Positions 16,153 to 25,123 of a stretch of DNA of 64,000 nt are shown piece by piece. Made by a program: the position numbers and the translations under genes. The stretch lies in assembly GCA_964432205.1 (NCBI GenBank), contig CAYSMK010000003.1, forward strand, positions 124,001 through 188,000. The letters run 5' to 3'. Position 1 is the stretch's first letter, and each line of letters starts with the position of its first letter. Below the pieces are notes generated by a model. That model made no database searches. It was not told the origin of the DNA and was given only the letters and a program-made list of their open reading frames with translations. The stretch is from Geomobilibacter sp964432205 (GTDB lineage Bacteria > Desulfobacterota > Desulfuromonadia > Geobacterales > DSM-12255).

Positions 16153-16489
16153 TCTCCAACCAGAACAGGCTCATTCAGGCAGTAGCTTCAGTTCTTCTCC
16201 CGCGCTATTCTGTACATTGATCAGTTCAACTCTACCTCATCGTTAGGGACGTAAACAAGTAAACGAGTTGAATCTGAACTTGCTTCTCTCCAAACGCGCC
16301 TGCGGCATTGACATGCTTAGAGGCTCCCACTCATCAAATATCCTTCAGATACCTTCAATAGAAGTTGCTGTTGATGTTTAAGATACACGTTAGATAAAAG
16401 TTTGTTTCGTGATAAATTCCCCTCAAGTCCTTGTTGTAAAGTGACGACAAATTGTGGCAAAGTGCAAAAAAATTTATCGGGAGTTTATT
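16153..16489. other. Non-coding region before the mucR gene
   Basis: No ORF with coding character is seen. The stretch is clearly AT-richer than its surroundings, especially 16380-16489 (T- and A-runs such as TTTGTTTCGTGATAAATT). MucR/Ros regulators bind AT-rich DNA and commonly control their own gene, so this may be an autoregulated promoter region, but no specific -35/-10 pair could be fixed with confidence. Confidence 0.4.
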
Positions 16490-16975
16490 ATGGCAACACT
16501 GTTGGAACTAGTCGGAGAAATAGTCAGTGCACATGCATCCACGACACCACTAACAGGCGAAGAACTTCTCAAAGAAATTCAACAGGTGTATGCACAGCTA
16601 AAGGCTCTTGAGAGTGGAGAAGCGACAGGTGTGATACCGGCAGAAGAAACCGCCAAGCCTGCACTGTCCGTGAAACAGGCTTTTAAGAAGGACGAAGTAA
16701 TCTGCTTGATCTGTGGTAAGGGCAAAATGAAGACTCTTACCCGTCATCTCAATTCCGAACACAATATGAAGCCGAGTGAGTATCGTAAACAGTTCGGAAT
16801 TCCCCGTACCCAGTCACTCACTGCCAAGAGTTTTTCTGATGCACGTCGTAAGACTGCTGAAGAGCGGGGGCTTGCTGCAAACCTTGCCAAGGCTCGAGCT
16901 GTTCGCGCTGAAAATTTGGCAACGAAATCCGTTAAAACAAAAACAAAAGCGAAGGCAGCCAAGAAAACAAAGTAG
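16490..16975 (+). CDS. MucR/Ros family zinc-finger transcriptional regulator
   Basis: A 161-residue DNA-binding protein. The core is the prokaryotic zinc finger CLICGKGKMKTLTRHLNSEHN (C-x2-C-x9-H-x4-H) followed by the characteristic SEYRKQFGI motif of Ros/MucR. The C-terminal 35 residues are Ala/Lys-rich and resemble an AT-hook or histone-like tail. GGGAG precedes the ATG; the frame extends upstream to 16454 without family similarity. Gene and flanks have lower GC than neighbours. Targets are unknown. In alphaproteobacteria these proteins control exopolysaccharide and cell-cycle genes. Confidence 0.9.
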   Translation: MATLLELVGEIVSAHASTTPLTGEELLKEIQQVYAQLKALESGEATGVIPAEETAKPALSVKQAFKKDEVICLICGKGKMKTLTRHLNSEHNMKPSEYRKQFGIPRTQSLTAKSFSDARRKTAEERGLAANLAKARAVRAENLATKSVKTKTKAKAAKKTK

Positions 16976-16999
16976 ATTTCCATTCAGTCAAATATTTTC

Positions 17000-17034
17000 A
17001 AAGGCAAGCGTTATCATCGGCTTGCCTTTATTTA
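17000..17034 (+). terminator. Rho-independent terminator after mucR
   Basis: AAAGGCAAGC at 17000-17009 pairs perfectly with GCTTGCCTTT at 17020-17029 across a 10-base loop, followed by a T-rich stretch (TTTATTTATT). It lies 25 bp after the mucR stop. Confidence 0.85.
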
Positions 17035-17330
17035 TTCACACAGGCGATTTCCCGATGTGATTGCTAGTAAATCCTTTATTAAGTTGGTGTAATTGTCTGA
17101 TCGAATTGTGTGGAGGCACGCCATGCATTTACAGGACATCCTCGCATTTCAAGGGAAATTGGTTGATTTTTCGCTGCATTTATCGTATTTACATAACGCA
17201 GTAGCGTTGCTGGCTAGCCGCACAAGACTTCCCGTGAACTGTCATAACAATCTGGAGAGGGTTAGCCGCAAGCTAGCCCTTTTTTCGTGTTTTCCTGTTC
17301 TCTATGCCTGGAAGATAGGATTCATTTCAT
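17035..17330 (+). promoter_or_regulatory. Leader region with an intrinsic terminator upstream of 17331
   Basis: An AT-rich 296-bp gap. At 17258-17266 AGGGTTAGC pairs with GCTAGCCCT at 17272-17280 (one G-U), followed by six T residues, an intrinsic terminator 45 bp before the next gene. An earlier GGCTAGCC at about 17211-17218 is complementary to the GGTTAGC/GCTAGCC arms and could form an alternative antiterminator pairing. A GGAGG-ATG at 17112-17125 opens a short reading frame through the hairpin. This could be a small RNA gene or an attenuated leader; I cannot decide which. Confidence 0.4.
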
Positions 17331-17717
17331 ATGCAAACATTTCATCTGTTCGAGCTGGAAAATGGGTTAGAGGTTCGCCTCTTTGATCGTACTCGCAACT
17401 ACTATGGCGACTTCCATCACGTTCGCCTGGACGTTCAGTGCGAGATTGGAATTGCCCATCTGGCGGTTAACGACGGACTGCCAGCCGATCTGCTCTCTGC
17501 CCTTGGTGGTGAAAAGCTTTTCTACCGCCGAACCCTCGATAAGATGGGAGTTCCCTCCGGCGAGGTTGACGCAGTTCGTCTCCATCTTGTTGATAGTTTT
17601 GTTCGAAACTCACTGCCATATTTTTCCACCCCCTATTTTGCTGAGCGGTTCGCACGTGCCGAAATACACAAGCGCCAGAAACGATCTGCATCTGGCATGA
17701 TCGCCATGCACGCATGA
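17331..17717 (+). CDS. Conserved hypothetical protein upstream of an RNA methyltransferase
   Basis: A 128-residue soluble protein without signal peptide or recognised domain. It begins MQTFHLFELENGLEVRLFDRTRNYYGDF and has a basic C-terminus (EIHKRQKRSASGM). The last 4 bases overlap the start of the RNA methyltransferase gene (ATGA at 17714-17717), indicating translational coupling. Coding character is supported by the overlap and by normal codon usage. It may be an accessory to rRNA modification, but there is no direct evidence. Function unknown. Confidence 0.65.
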   Translation: MQTFHLFELENGLEVRLFDRTRNYYGDFHHVRLDVQCEIGIAHLAVNDGLPADLLSALGGEKLFYRRTLDKMGVPSGEVDAVRLHLVDSFVRNSLPYFSTPYFAERFARAEIHKRQKRSASGMIAMHA

Positions 17718-19018
17718 ACCGAACGCTTCAGATCGACAAGCTCGCTTTTGGTGGTGAGGGATTCGGTCACCTGGACGGCAAGGCCTGTTTCGTGCCGTTC
17801 ACGGCACCCGGTGATCTGGCTGGCATCAGAATTGTGCAGGAGAAGTCATCCTACTGTCGCGGCGAACTGGAGTCCCTCATCCAGCCGTCTGCCGAGCGCG
17901 TAATCCCACCCTGTCCGGTGTTTGGCATCTGCGGTGGCTGTGATTGGCAGTTTCTTCCCTATGACCGTCAACTCTGGTGGAAGGGCGAGATCTTTAGCGA
18001 GCTCCTCTGGCGGAATGCCCGCATTGGACGTGACGTGATCCTGCCGATTGTCCCTGCTCCCAACCAGTATGGCTATCGGGCACGGATCCAACTGAAGGTC
18101 AGATATGTGAAGGGTACCATCCAGATGGGGTTCTATCGTTCTGGTTCCCATTATGTTGTCAACATCCCTGATCACTGTCCCCTGGCTCACTCGGCCATCA
18201 ACAGGGCATTGCCGGAGATCCGGCAGATGCTGCAGACGTTGCCCGAGCCGGACAAAATACCTCAGGTGGATCTGGTAACCGGCGAGGACGGGCAGACGGT
18301 GGCAACCGTCCATTACGTCGGGTCCGGGCACGACGAACTGCGACGCGCCTTACGGGCCGTATTCCGGTCTTTTGTCAACGTTCATGGTATCCTTGTCCAG
18401 AGCGGGCGCAAGAACACCCTGGAGTCCGTCAGCGGGAACCACTCGCTGGTCTACGGTGTAAACGCAGAAGGAGAAGAGCTGGCACTTACGTTCTCTGCCG
18501 GCGGGTTTTCCCAGGTGAATTACGCGGTAAACCGCCTTCTGGTAGCCCTGGCCCTTGAGGAAACAGCCGCTGGAAGCGGGCAGAATCTCCTCGATCTGTA
18601 TTGCGGCAACGGTAATTTTTCCGTTCCGTTGGCGCGTAAGTGCGGCGCAGTGCTCGGGGTAGAGGATAACGGCGGGTCAGTGCGGGACGCCTGTCGAAAC
18701 GCCACTCAGCATGGGTTGCATGCCACTGACTTTCGTCAGGGGGATGCTGTAGAGGCCGTTCAGCAGTTACTGGCGCAGGGCCGACGCTTTGATCATGTCA
18801 TCCTGGACCCACCGCGGGTGGGGGCTCCGGGCTTGGCGAAATTGCTTCCGGCGTTGCGCCCGGCTACGATCATCTACGTTTCCTGTGATCCGGCAACCTT
18901 GGCACGGGATCTGGCAATGCTGCAGAAGGGCGGCTATCTGGTGACCAAAACCCGGCCGGTGGATATGTTCCCGCAGACATTTCACATGGAGAGCATCACG
19001 GTTCTTAGGCCGGCGTAA
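17714..19018 (+). CDS. 23S rRNA (uracil-5)-methyltransferase, TrmA/RlmD family
   Basis: A 434-residue cytosolic enzyme. An N-terminal TRAM-like region (IDKLAFGGEGFGHLDGKACFVPFTAPGD) is followed by 4Fe-4S ligands in CPVFGICGGC and a further Cys in DHCPL, as in RumA/RlmD. The SAM-binding motif is LLDLYCGNGNFSVPLA, and the catalytic nucleophile lies in VSCDPATLARDL preceded by LDPPRVGA. The length and 4Fe-4S cluster favour RlmD/RumA-type rRNA methylation over tRNA TrmA. It is coupled to the small gene before it. Confidence 0.9.
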   Translation: MNRTLQIDKLAFGGEGFGHLDGKACFVPFTAPGDLAGIRIVQEKSSYCRGELESLIQPSAERVIPPCPVFGICGGCDWQFLPYDRQLWWKGEIFSELLWRNARIGRDVILPIVPAPNQYGYRARIQLKVRYVKGTIQMGFYRSGSHYVVNIPDHCPLAHSAINRALPEIRQMLQTLPEPDKIPQVDLVTGEDGQTVATVHYVGSGHDELRRALRAVFRSFVNVHGILVQSGRKNTLESVSGNHSLVYGVNAEGEELALTFSAGGFSQVNYAVNRLLVALALEETAAGSGQNLLDLYCGNGNFSVPLARKCGAVLGVEDNGGSVRDACRNATQHGLHATDFRQGDAVEAVQQLLAQGRRFDHVILDPPRVGAPGLAKLLPALRPATIIYVSCDPATLARDLAMLQKGGYLVTKTRPVDMFPQTFHMESITVLRPA

Positions 19019-19044
19019 CATTATTACCAGTCAGGAGATATTGT

Positions 19045-20067
19045 ATGTTTTTTCGGAAACTATTCGGCAAAGATTGTCGCCAGTTAACGGAGAGGGGCGA
19101 CGGTTATCTGGTCGACGGGCGCTTTGCTGATGCACGCCATGCCTATGAAGAGGCCTTGGAACGGCTGCCCGGTGGCGATGAGGGCGAAACTCTGCGAACC
19201 ATGCTGAATGCAGGCATGGCAAAGGCCAGAAACGGACTGGCAGAGATGAATATTGAAGAGGCAAGGCTGTACCTGAATCAGAACAACACGGCCAAGGCAC
19301 AGGAATGTCTGGAGTTGGCCATCCAGTTGGCAGAAGACGGAGCGGTCAGGGAAAAGGCTGAGAACTTAATGAAGGAGATGGATTCGCCGCCTGCGATCTC
19401 CCCGGTCAAAATGGAGCACGGCCATCACGGTTGCAGTACCTGTCATTCGGTGCCACACCAGGATATGGCTGATAATACAGAAGAATCGCTGTCTCTGGAG
19501 GATCGTTTCCATCTCTTGACCCAGGCCTTGCCCGGGGGGCTTGCAGACCGATATGTCAACCTGGGCGAGAAATTTGCATATGGCTACATCGAGCTGCACG
19601 AAGGGAACCTGGATGCTGCGTATCAAACGCTTACCGAGCTGACGGCAACCGAACGGGAAAACGATATTCTTCTGTACGAACTGGGTGCCTTAACGTTTCG
19701 TAAAGGTGACGTTACAGAGGCAGAGCGTTTGTTCAGGGCATCAGTGGAAGTCAACCCGTATAATCCCTTGACTCGTCTCGGTCTGGCGCAACTGCTCATT
19801 TTCACAAAACGCCTGGACGAGGCACTCATCGAACTGGGGTTGATGGTGGAAAACGGACTGCTGGCCAATGAAGCCCAGGTCATGATTGGTGACGTATGGT
19901 GCCTCAAAGGTGAGGAAGGGGCGGCAATAGACTACTTCGCCAAACTTCTTGAGAATACATCTCTCCAGAAAGTTTGCGCTGAGCGGCTCGTTCCGCTGCT
20001 TATGAACCAGGGGCGAGAGACCGAAGCCCAGTTCCTTACAAAACAATACCTTAAAGGGTGCTGTTGA
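19045..20067 (+). CDS. Tetratricopeptide-repeat protein with a CxxCH motif
   Basis: A 340-residue protein made of TPR-like helical pairs in two blocks (about residues 13-110 and 165-330), joined by a linker containing MEHGHHGCSTCHSVPH. The linker contains a CSTCH sequence, formally a c-type heme motif, within a His-rich stretch. No signal peptide is seen (MFFRKLFGKDC...), so heme attachment is doubtful and a metal-binding role is as likely. The protein ends in Cys-Cys. It probably mediates protein-protein contacts; the partner is unknown. Confidence 0.75.
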   Translation: MFFRKLFGKDCRQLTERGDGYLVDGRFADARHAYEEALERLPGGDEGETLRTMLNAGMAKARNGLAEMNIEEARLYLNQNNTAKAQECLELAIQLAEDGAVREKAENLMKEMDSPPAISPVKMEHGHHGCSTCHSVPHQDMADNTEESLSLEDRFHLLTQALPGGLADRYVNLGEKFAYGYIELHEGNLDAAYQTLTELTATERENDILLYELGALTFRKGDVTEAERLFRASVEVNPYNPLTRLGLAQLLIFTKRLDEALIELGLMVENGLLANEAQVMIGDVWCLKGEEGAAIDYFAKLLENTSLQKVCAERLVPLLMNQGRETEAQFLTKQYLKGCC

Positions 20068-20112
20068 CCTTACATCAATTCATAAGCCGTTCTTCCGGGG
20101 AGGGTACACAAC

Positions 20113-20388
20113 ATGAACAAATCCGAATTAATTGAGTCACTTGCTGCCCAAAAGGGCCTTTCCTACAAAAAGGCCGAAGAGATCATAAACACTATTTTTG
20201 ATTCGATGACAGAAGCAATGCTTGCCGGAGAACGGATCGAGATCCGGGGATTCGGCAGCTTTGTTGTCAACGAATACAAAGCGTACACCGGTAGAAACCC
20301 TAAAACCGGCGAAGCTATCCCGGTCAAGCCTAAAAAGCTTCCCTTCTTCAAGGTCGGAAAGGAGTTGAAAGAGCGCGTAGCCGGGTAA
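20113..20388 (+). CDS. HU/IHF-family DNA-binding protein
   Basis: A 91-residue nucleoid protein. MNKSELIESLAAQKGLS is the dimerisation helix region, IEIRGFGSFVVNEYKAYTGRNPKTGEAI contains the conserved GFGSF and the RNPxTGE beta-arm that intercalates in DNA, and PVKPKKLPFFKVGKELKERV is the C-terminal helix. The length matches HU and IHF subunits, and the arm is closer to IHF-beta/HU-like proteins of deltaproteobacteria. Confidence 0.93.
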   Translation: MNKSELIESLAAQKGLSYKKAEEIINTIFDSMTEAMLAGERIEIRGFGSFVVNEYKAYTGRNPKTGEAIPVKPKKLPFFKVGKELKERVAG

Positions 20389-20437
20389 ATATGGCGTTGC
20401 ATTAACATCTGTTTTTGGGATACATTGTTGGAACCCC

Positions 20438-22009
20438 ATGAACAAGCCCTTCCTTACGTTAGCTCTGATACTGCTTTTTGCGGGATCTGCCTTGGCAAAT
20501 CCGACCCAATTCGGTACAACGGGTCTCATGTCTGTCCCGTCAGCCGACACAATCGATGCTGGCAATATCTGTATTGGTTTATGGGGAAGTGCCTGCGATG
20601 GTCCCAACGGCTCATCTGTTATCTTGCCTGCCACCCTGACGCTGGGGTTAGGCTCTTTTTGGGAAGCCTACGGCACATATCCCAACGTTCTTCTCAACAG
20701 CCAGGAATCAGGCTCCGGCAGGGGCACTGCCGACATCGGTTCAAAGTTGCGTTTTTACGGCAAGCGGAAAGACAACTTGAAGCTCAGTGGTGACGTCTTT
20801 CTCAGCAGGGCCATTTCCGACGATCTGAAGATAAATGGGACAACGGATATCGGGGGGCGCATAATCGCCTCTTATCGGGCCGATCAGATCGGCGCTCATG
20901 CGTACAGTGGCTATCTGGCGCTGGGTGATAACCCGGAGCGGACAAAATCCTACGAGATTCCGTTTGGTTTTGGTTTTGAGTATAATCCCGGTCAACGTTC
21001 CAAGGTGACTCTAGAGATTACCGGCAGAGATATAAAAGATTATGCAGACTCTCCCGTTGAAGCTTCTGCAGGTTTTCGCTTCTATTTCTCTCCCCATTTG
21101 ACGTTAAATCTTGCTGCCGGTGCCGGCATCAACCAGGCTGCTCCTGATTGGCGTATTCTCTTCGGTTTCAGCACCTGTCAGGGGCTCGGCAATTACATCA
21201 AGCCCATTCCCCGCATCCAGACGCAGGATGAAGGACCCGATAAGAAAAAGGATATAATCAAGCGGGTAAAAATTATCCCCCTTACTCCGCTTCTCGTCAA
21301 GGCTCCCACCGCTCCTGCTCCGGTCAGCAAATTCGAGGTGCCGGTCGATCCCGACAGGGAAGAGATCGTCATCAAGCCCTACGGTCAGATTCTGGTACAA
21401 CAGCAGCCAGTCCCCACGTCGGCAACCCCGGTTGCCCTTCCTCCAAATATCCTGCTTGAACAGGTCGAAGATTCCCCCGACAGCTTGGAAGAGGCTGTCA
21501 GACCCTCAGAGAGGAAACTGGACAGGGAGAGCAGGGCATTGGAATATACCATCAACAGGATTACCGGTACGACTCCCACGTATGGTGTCGGTGTGGAGCA
21601 CGAGGCTGAACCTGTCAAGTGGACAAAATCCAGTGATACGGTATCCGTGTACAAGAAGTTTCGTCTGCCTGACACCATATTCGAGTTCGGCCAGAGCGAG
21701 CTTTCGCCAGAGGTGAAAAAGGCCCTGGCAGAGATCGGCGAAATCATCAGAAAAGATTCCCGGTGGGCCTATTTGCGGGTGGACGGACATACTGATAGTA
21801 TTGGTTCGGTACGGTACAATCTGGATCTCTCTTTGAAGCGGGCTATTGCCGTAGCCAATTACCTCATCACCCGTGAAGGGGTTGACCCGGCACGGATATT
21901 CGTCAAGGGGATGGGGAAATCGGTCCCCATTTCCGACAACCGGACCGATGACGGACGGCGGCAGAACCGACGGTTCGAGATTCTCTTTCTCGTGGACAAG
22001 GCAAAATGA
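20438..22009 (+). CDS. OmpA-family outer-membrane protein
   Basis: A 523-residue exported protein. A signal peptide ends at SALA-N (residue 20). Residues 21-250 look like an outer-membrane beta-barrel (alternating strands, TTGLMSVPSADTIDAGN at the start), followed by a Pro/Val-rich periplasmic linker (about 250-400). A C-terminal OmpA domain has FGQSELSPEVKKAL and VDGHTDSIGSVRYNLDLSLKRAIAVANYL, the peptidoglycan-binding signature, plus NRRFEI. It overlaps the next gene by 4 bp (ATGA). It probably links outer membrane to peptidoglycan, and the barrel may be a porin. Confidence 0.87.
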   Translation: MNKPFLTLALILLFAGSALANPTQFGTTGLMSVPSADTIDAGNICIGLWGSACDGPNGSSVILPATLTLGLGSFWEAYGTYPNVLLNSQESGSGRGTADIGSKLRFYGKRKDNLKLSGDVFLSRAISDDLKINGTTDIGGRIIASYRADQIGAHAYSGYLALGDNPERTKSYEIPFGFGFEYNPGQRSKVTLEITGRDIKDYADSPVEASAGFRFYFSPHLTLNLAAGAGINQAAPDWRILFGFSTCQGLGNYIKPIPRIQTQDEGPDKKKDIIKRVKIIPLTPLLVKAPTAPAPVSKFEVPVDPDREEIVIKPYGQILVQQQPVPTSATPVALPPNILLEQVEDSPDSLEEAVRPSERKLDRESRALEYTINRITGTTPTYGVGVEHEAEPVKWTKSSDTVSVYKKFRLPDTIFEFGQSELSPEVKKALAEIGEIIRKDSRWAYLRVDGHTDSIGSVRYNLDLSLKRAIAVANYLITREGVDPARIFVKGMGKSVPISDNRTDDGRRQNRRFEILFLVDKAK

Positions 22010-22722
22010 GAAGCCTTTTTGGTTTGCTCGTTGTAGCGTTAACCCTGTCGTCCTTCGCAGCTCCGGTTCTGGCGGTTCAGCCGGCCACCATCGGCGAACG
22101 CAAGGGACAGGTGCAGTTGGCGGGCGATTCGGTCAGTCTGGACACTAAAGCCAAGAAACAGATCCTTGCCATAGTTGAAGCAATACTCAAACAACGTAGC
22201 GATGCACTCCTGATGATTGAAGGGGACATGGCAACGGAAAAAGCGCCGGACGTCTATATCAGCAAATCGCTCACGCTGGCCAAGGAAGTGGAATTGTTTC
22301 TGCGCGATTCCATCACAGCACCGCTTGACATCATCATTGCCTGCAGAAAATTGAAACCGGGTAATAGCCAGGAGAGCAGTGTCAAATTCTCGGTGATGCC
22401 CTCCTCGTTCAAGGCCGACAAACTGACCGAAAAGCGGCGAGTGGAATGGGTCTTGGTAGAAAAGGGTGAGAGCTTCGAAATTACCGAATATGCCGATGCC
22501 CCTTCCGGGCCGACAGGGCTGACCGCCGAACCGCTCTACATCGACCCTCAACTGGAAAGAAAACTGGCCCAGCAGAGGCAGGCAGCGCAGCGTGCCGTGG
22601 CTGAACAAGCACGCAAGGCAGACGATCTGGTAACCAGGTCCAAGGCCAAGGCAGCAGAGAAGGCGAGAAAGCTGGAGCGAGCGAGCAAGTATCTGGCTCC
22701 GCTGCCGACTGACTTCCGATAA
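22006..22722 (+). CDS. Exported protein of unknown function coupled to the OmpA-like gene
   Basis: A 238-residue protein with an N-terminal signal peptide (cleavage near VLA-V, residue 23). The middle part has a mixed fold with ERKGQVQLAGDSVSLDTKAKKQILAIVEAIL, somewhat like an OmpA-type helix and strand pattern. The C-terminal 60 residues are Ala/Arg/Lys/Gln-rich and predicted to form a long helix or coiled coil. The start overlaps the OmpA-like stop, so the two are probably made together in the periplasm. No known domain is recognised. Confidence 0.7.
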   Translation: MRSLFGLLVVALTLSSFAAPVLAVQPATIGERKGQVQLAGDSVSLDTKAKKQILAIVEAILKQRSDALLMIEGDMATEKAPDVYISKSLTLAKEVELFLRDSITAPLDIIIACRKLKPGNSQESSVKFSVMPSSFKADKLTEKRRVEWVLVEKGESFEITEYADAPSGPTGLTAEPLYIDPQLERKLAQQRQAAQRAVAEQARKADDLVTRSKAKAAEKARKLERASKYLAPLPTDFR

Positions 22723-22761
22723 TTCTCATACCCTTAATTCCGTAATCTGGAGGCAATCCCA

Positions 22762-23403
22762 ATGCTGAGGCAGATTGTAGTTGGCTTCATGCTGTCGGTC
22801 ATTTTTCTTGCAGGGTGTGCCATAAAGGTGGTCCCCGAACCGGTTGGGAACGGCACCGTCGATCCTTCACGCAATTCGTTGACGATCAGTAACGAGTCGA
22901 TCCGTATCTCAGTAGCCAATTCCTCGCCGGAAATGGCGGACTACAATCTGGAGGGTGGGGTTGCTTCCTTTGCCCTGGAGATAGAAAATAAGGGTAATGC
23001 CGAGATAACCTTCGACAAGGATTCCTTTATTCTTCTCGATAACGACGGGCGTCAATACTATGCCCTCACACCGGAAAAGTTGAAGGAGATCCTGTCCAAA
23101 GATCTCTACTACCTGATTCCGTACCCCTATGTCGGCTTCTACTATCTTGAAGATTATGAAAAGGCTGCTTTCCGGAATCAGCAAAGCTCAAACATTCCCT
23201 ATTATTATGAAGTATACCCGCAGGATATCTATACCAAGGCACTGCATGCCGGAACGATTATCCCCGGGGCCAAGGCTAACGGGCTGGTTTATTTCCGTAT
23301 CGACCTTGCAGATGTCAAGGGTGTGAAGTTGTATATTTATGCCAAAGGTACTTCCCGGTCTGCCCAACCGGACTTTGTCTTTCCGTTTCGGATTGTAAAA
23401 TAA
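22762..23403 (+). CDS. Lipoprotein of unknown function
   Basis: A 213-residue protein with a lipoprotein signal peptide: hydrophobic core MLSVIFLAGC with Cys19 as the lipidation site. The mature part has an immunoglobulin-like run of strands (FALEIENKGNAEITFDKDSFILLDNDG), a Tyr-rich central segment (YYLIPYPYVGFYYLEDYEKAAF) and a final strand VFPFRIVK. CTGGAGG precedes the ATG. It follows the OmpA-like pair by 39 bp and is likely in the same envelope operon. No specific family is recognised. Confidence 0.78.
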   Translation: MLRQIVVGFMLSVIFLAGCAIKVVPEPVGNGTVDPSRNSLTISNESIRISVANSSPEMADYNLEGGVASFALEIENKGNAEITFDKDSFILLDNDGRQYYALTPEKLKEILSKDLYYLIPYPYVGFYYLEDYEKAAFRNQQSSNIPYYYEVYPQDIYTKALHAGTIIPGAKANGLVYFRIDLADVKGVKLYIYAKGTSRSAQPDFVFPFRIVK

Positions 23404-23421
23404 CCAAGGAGTAAACGCTCC

Positions 23422-25098
23422 ATGCCGCTCGCTTCGCTGAGTGAGGCGCTGGGGGGACTCGGTCTCTTCATCCTCGGGATGAAGACCATGTCCGAAGGGC
23501 TCCAGAGAATTTCAGGGGAGCGGTTTCGTTTCGCTCTCGAAAGGATTACCGGTAACCGCTTTGCCGCTGCCCTCATCGGCAGCGGTCTAGCTGTTCTGCT
23601 CCAGTCGAGCACTACCGCTTCGGTTATTGTCATCGGCTTTGTCAATGCCGGCCTCATCTCGCTCTATCAGGCCCTGGGCGTCCTGCTCGGGACCGGGCTC
23701 GGGGCAACACTCGCCGTCCAGTTCATCGCTTTTCAAAGCACCATCTTTGCCTTTCCGGCCATTCTGGCAGGGGTACTGTTACGATCCTTCAGCAAGAAGC
23801 GGCGCAACCTTTACATAGGCGACCTGCTCCTCGGGGCTGGCCTGGTGTTTTTCGGCATGCGCCTCCTGGAGAGCGGACTGATTCCGGTCGGGCAGAGCGC
23901 CGTGATTCAGGGCGTCAGTACGCATGTATTCTCCTGGCGCGGCTCGGCCGTGCTCATAGGTGCCATACTAACCATACTGATCCAGTCCAACAGCGTGGCC
24001 ACGGGCGTCATCATTGCCATGACCGGAAGCGGCCTGGTAAACTTCGGCGATGGCATTGCCATGATCATCGGCGAATCTCTCGGCATTGCCGCGTTTACAC
24101 TGTTTGCCACCATAAGTGGTACACCGGCCGCCAAACGGACTGCGTACCTCTATGTGACGATCTCTCTCCTTGCAGTCGCTCTTACGCTGCTGGCGTTTCC
24201 ACTCTTTGTCAAAGCGGTTGTCCTGGTTTCCCCTGATCGGGATACGATCACTGCCGACCTTGTCAATACCCTTTCCTCTGCCCGCCTGATGGCCCCGAAC
24301 TCGCTCGTGGCCAGGCATCTCGCCAATGCCCACACGCTGTTCAACATCTTCAGTATCATACTATTTCTGCCCCTCATCGGCTTTTTCACCCGTTCTTCAT
24401 TGTTCACCCTGCCGGGTACGCGCAAGGGAGATATCGAGCCAAGGCCGCAGTTTCTCGACTGGCGCGTCATCAACACGCCGATGCTGGCCCTCATGCAGGC
24501 CCGCAACGAGACTCGGCGCATGGGAGAGACGGCCCTGGCAATGTTCCATGAAACCATGCAGCTCTTCAATCGTTTCGACACCACAAAGGTGTCGCTGGTA
24601 CGTCAGCAGGAAGAACAGCTCGATGTCCTGCACAGAGACATCTCACAGTTCCTGGTCCAGGTCTCCCGTCAGCCGCTCGATGCCGAACGCTCAATGGAGA
24701 TCCCCCTGCTGATTCAGACGGTCAACAATCTGGAACATATGGGCGACGGCATCATGGCCGTTCTTACCTACCTTATCCAGAAAAAGGAGAGCCACATCCT
24801 CTTTTCCAACGAGGCCATGAACGAGCTCAAGCGTCTCTCCGATGCCACGGCTGCCATAGTCACGCTGGCAATAGCGGAAGAGGGGGGGGACGAAGGAGAT
24901 CTGTTGCCGACTGCCCGTCAACTCAAGGATGAGGTCTCCCTGTTGGAAGAGCTGATGCACCGCAATCATGTCCAGAGAATGCGCGGTGGCTCCTGTTCGG
25001 TGGATGCTGGGCTGCTCTACGGTGACATCATTGTTGCCTTTACAAAAATTACCGACCACGCCTATGCCATTATCAAGTCTCGCCGGGAACTGCTCTGA
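23422..25098 (+). CDS. Na/Pi cotransporter family protein with PhoU-like tail
   Basis: A 558-residue inner-membrane protein. The two inverted Na/Pi repeats show the signature QSS motifs in LLQSSTTASVIVIG and LIQSNSVATGVII, within eight to nine hydrophobic segments (residues 1-330). The C-terminal 210 residues are helical and resemble PhoU (NNLEHMGDGIMAVLTYLIQKKE). It belongs to the NptA/YjbB-type family that moves phosphate with sodium, mainly as an exporter when a PhoU-like domain is present. CAAGGAG lies 13 bases upstream of the start. Confidence 0.9.
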   Translation: MPLASLSEALGGLGLFILGMKTMSEGLQRISGERFRFALERITGNRFAAALIGSGLAVLLQSSTTASVIVIGFVNAGLISLYQALGVLLGTGLGATLAVQFIAFQSTIFAFPAILAGVLLRSFSKKRRNLYIGDLLLGAGLVFFGMRLLESGLIPVGQSAVIQGVSTHVFSWRGSAVLIGAILTILIQSNSVATGVIIAMTGSGLVNFGDGIAMIIGESLGIAAFTLFATISGTPAAKRTAYLYVTISLLAVALTLLAFPLFVKAVVLVSPDRDTITADLVNTLSSARLMAPNSLVARHLANAHTLFNIFSIILFLPLIGFFTRSSLFTLPGTRKGDIEPRPQFLDWRVINTPMLALMQARNETRRMGETALAMFHETMQLFNRFDTTKVSLVRQQEEQLDVLHRDISQFLVQVSRQPLDAERSMEIPLLIQTVNNLEHMGDGIMAVLTYLIQKKESHILFSNEAMNELKRLSDATAAIVTLAIAEEGGDEGDLLPTARQLKDEVSLLEELMHRNHVQRMRGGSCSVDAGLLYGDIIVAFTKITDHAYAIIKSRRELL

Positions 25099-25123
25099 TG
25101 AGTTTTTGGAAAGGATCTGCTCC

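Noticed and set aside
17093..17386. 97-codon plus-strand frame before the 17331 gene
   Set aside because: Runs through an intrinsic terminator and into the next gene in another frame; no homology seen. A GGAGG before an internal ATG (17123) is noted under the leader entry only.
19440..19460. c-type cytochrome call for the TPR protein
   Set aside because: Only one CxxCH and no signal peptide; not enough for a cytochrome.
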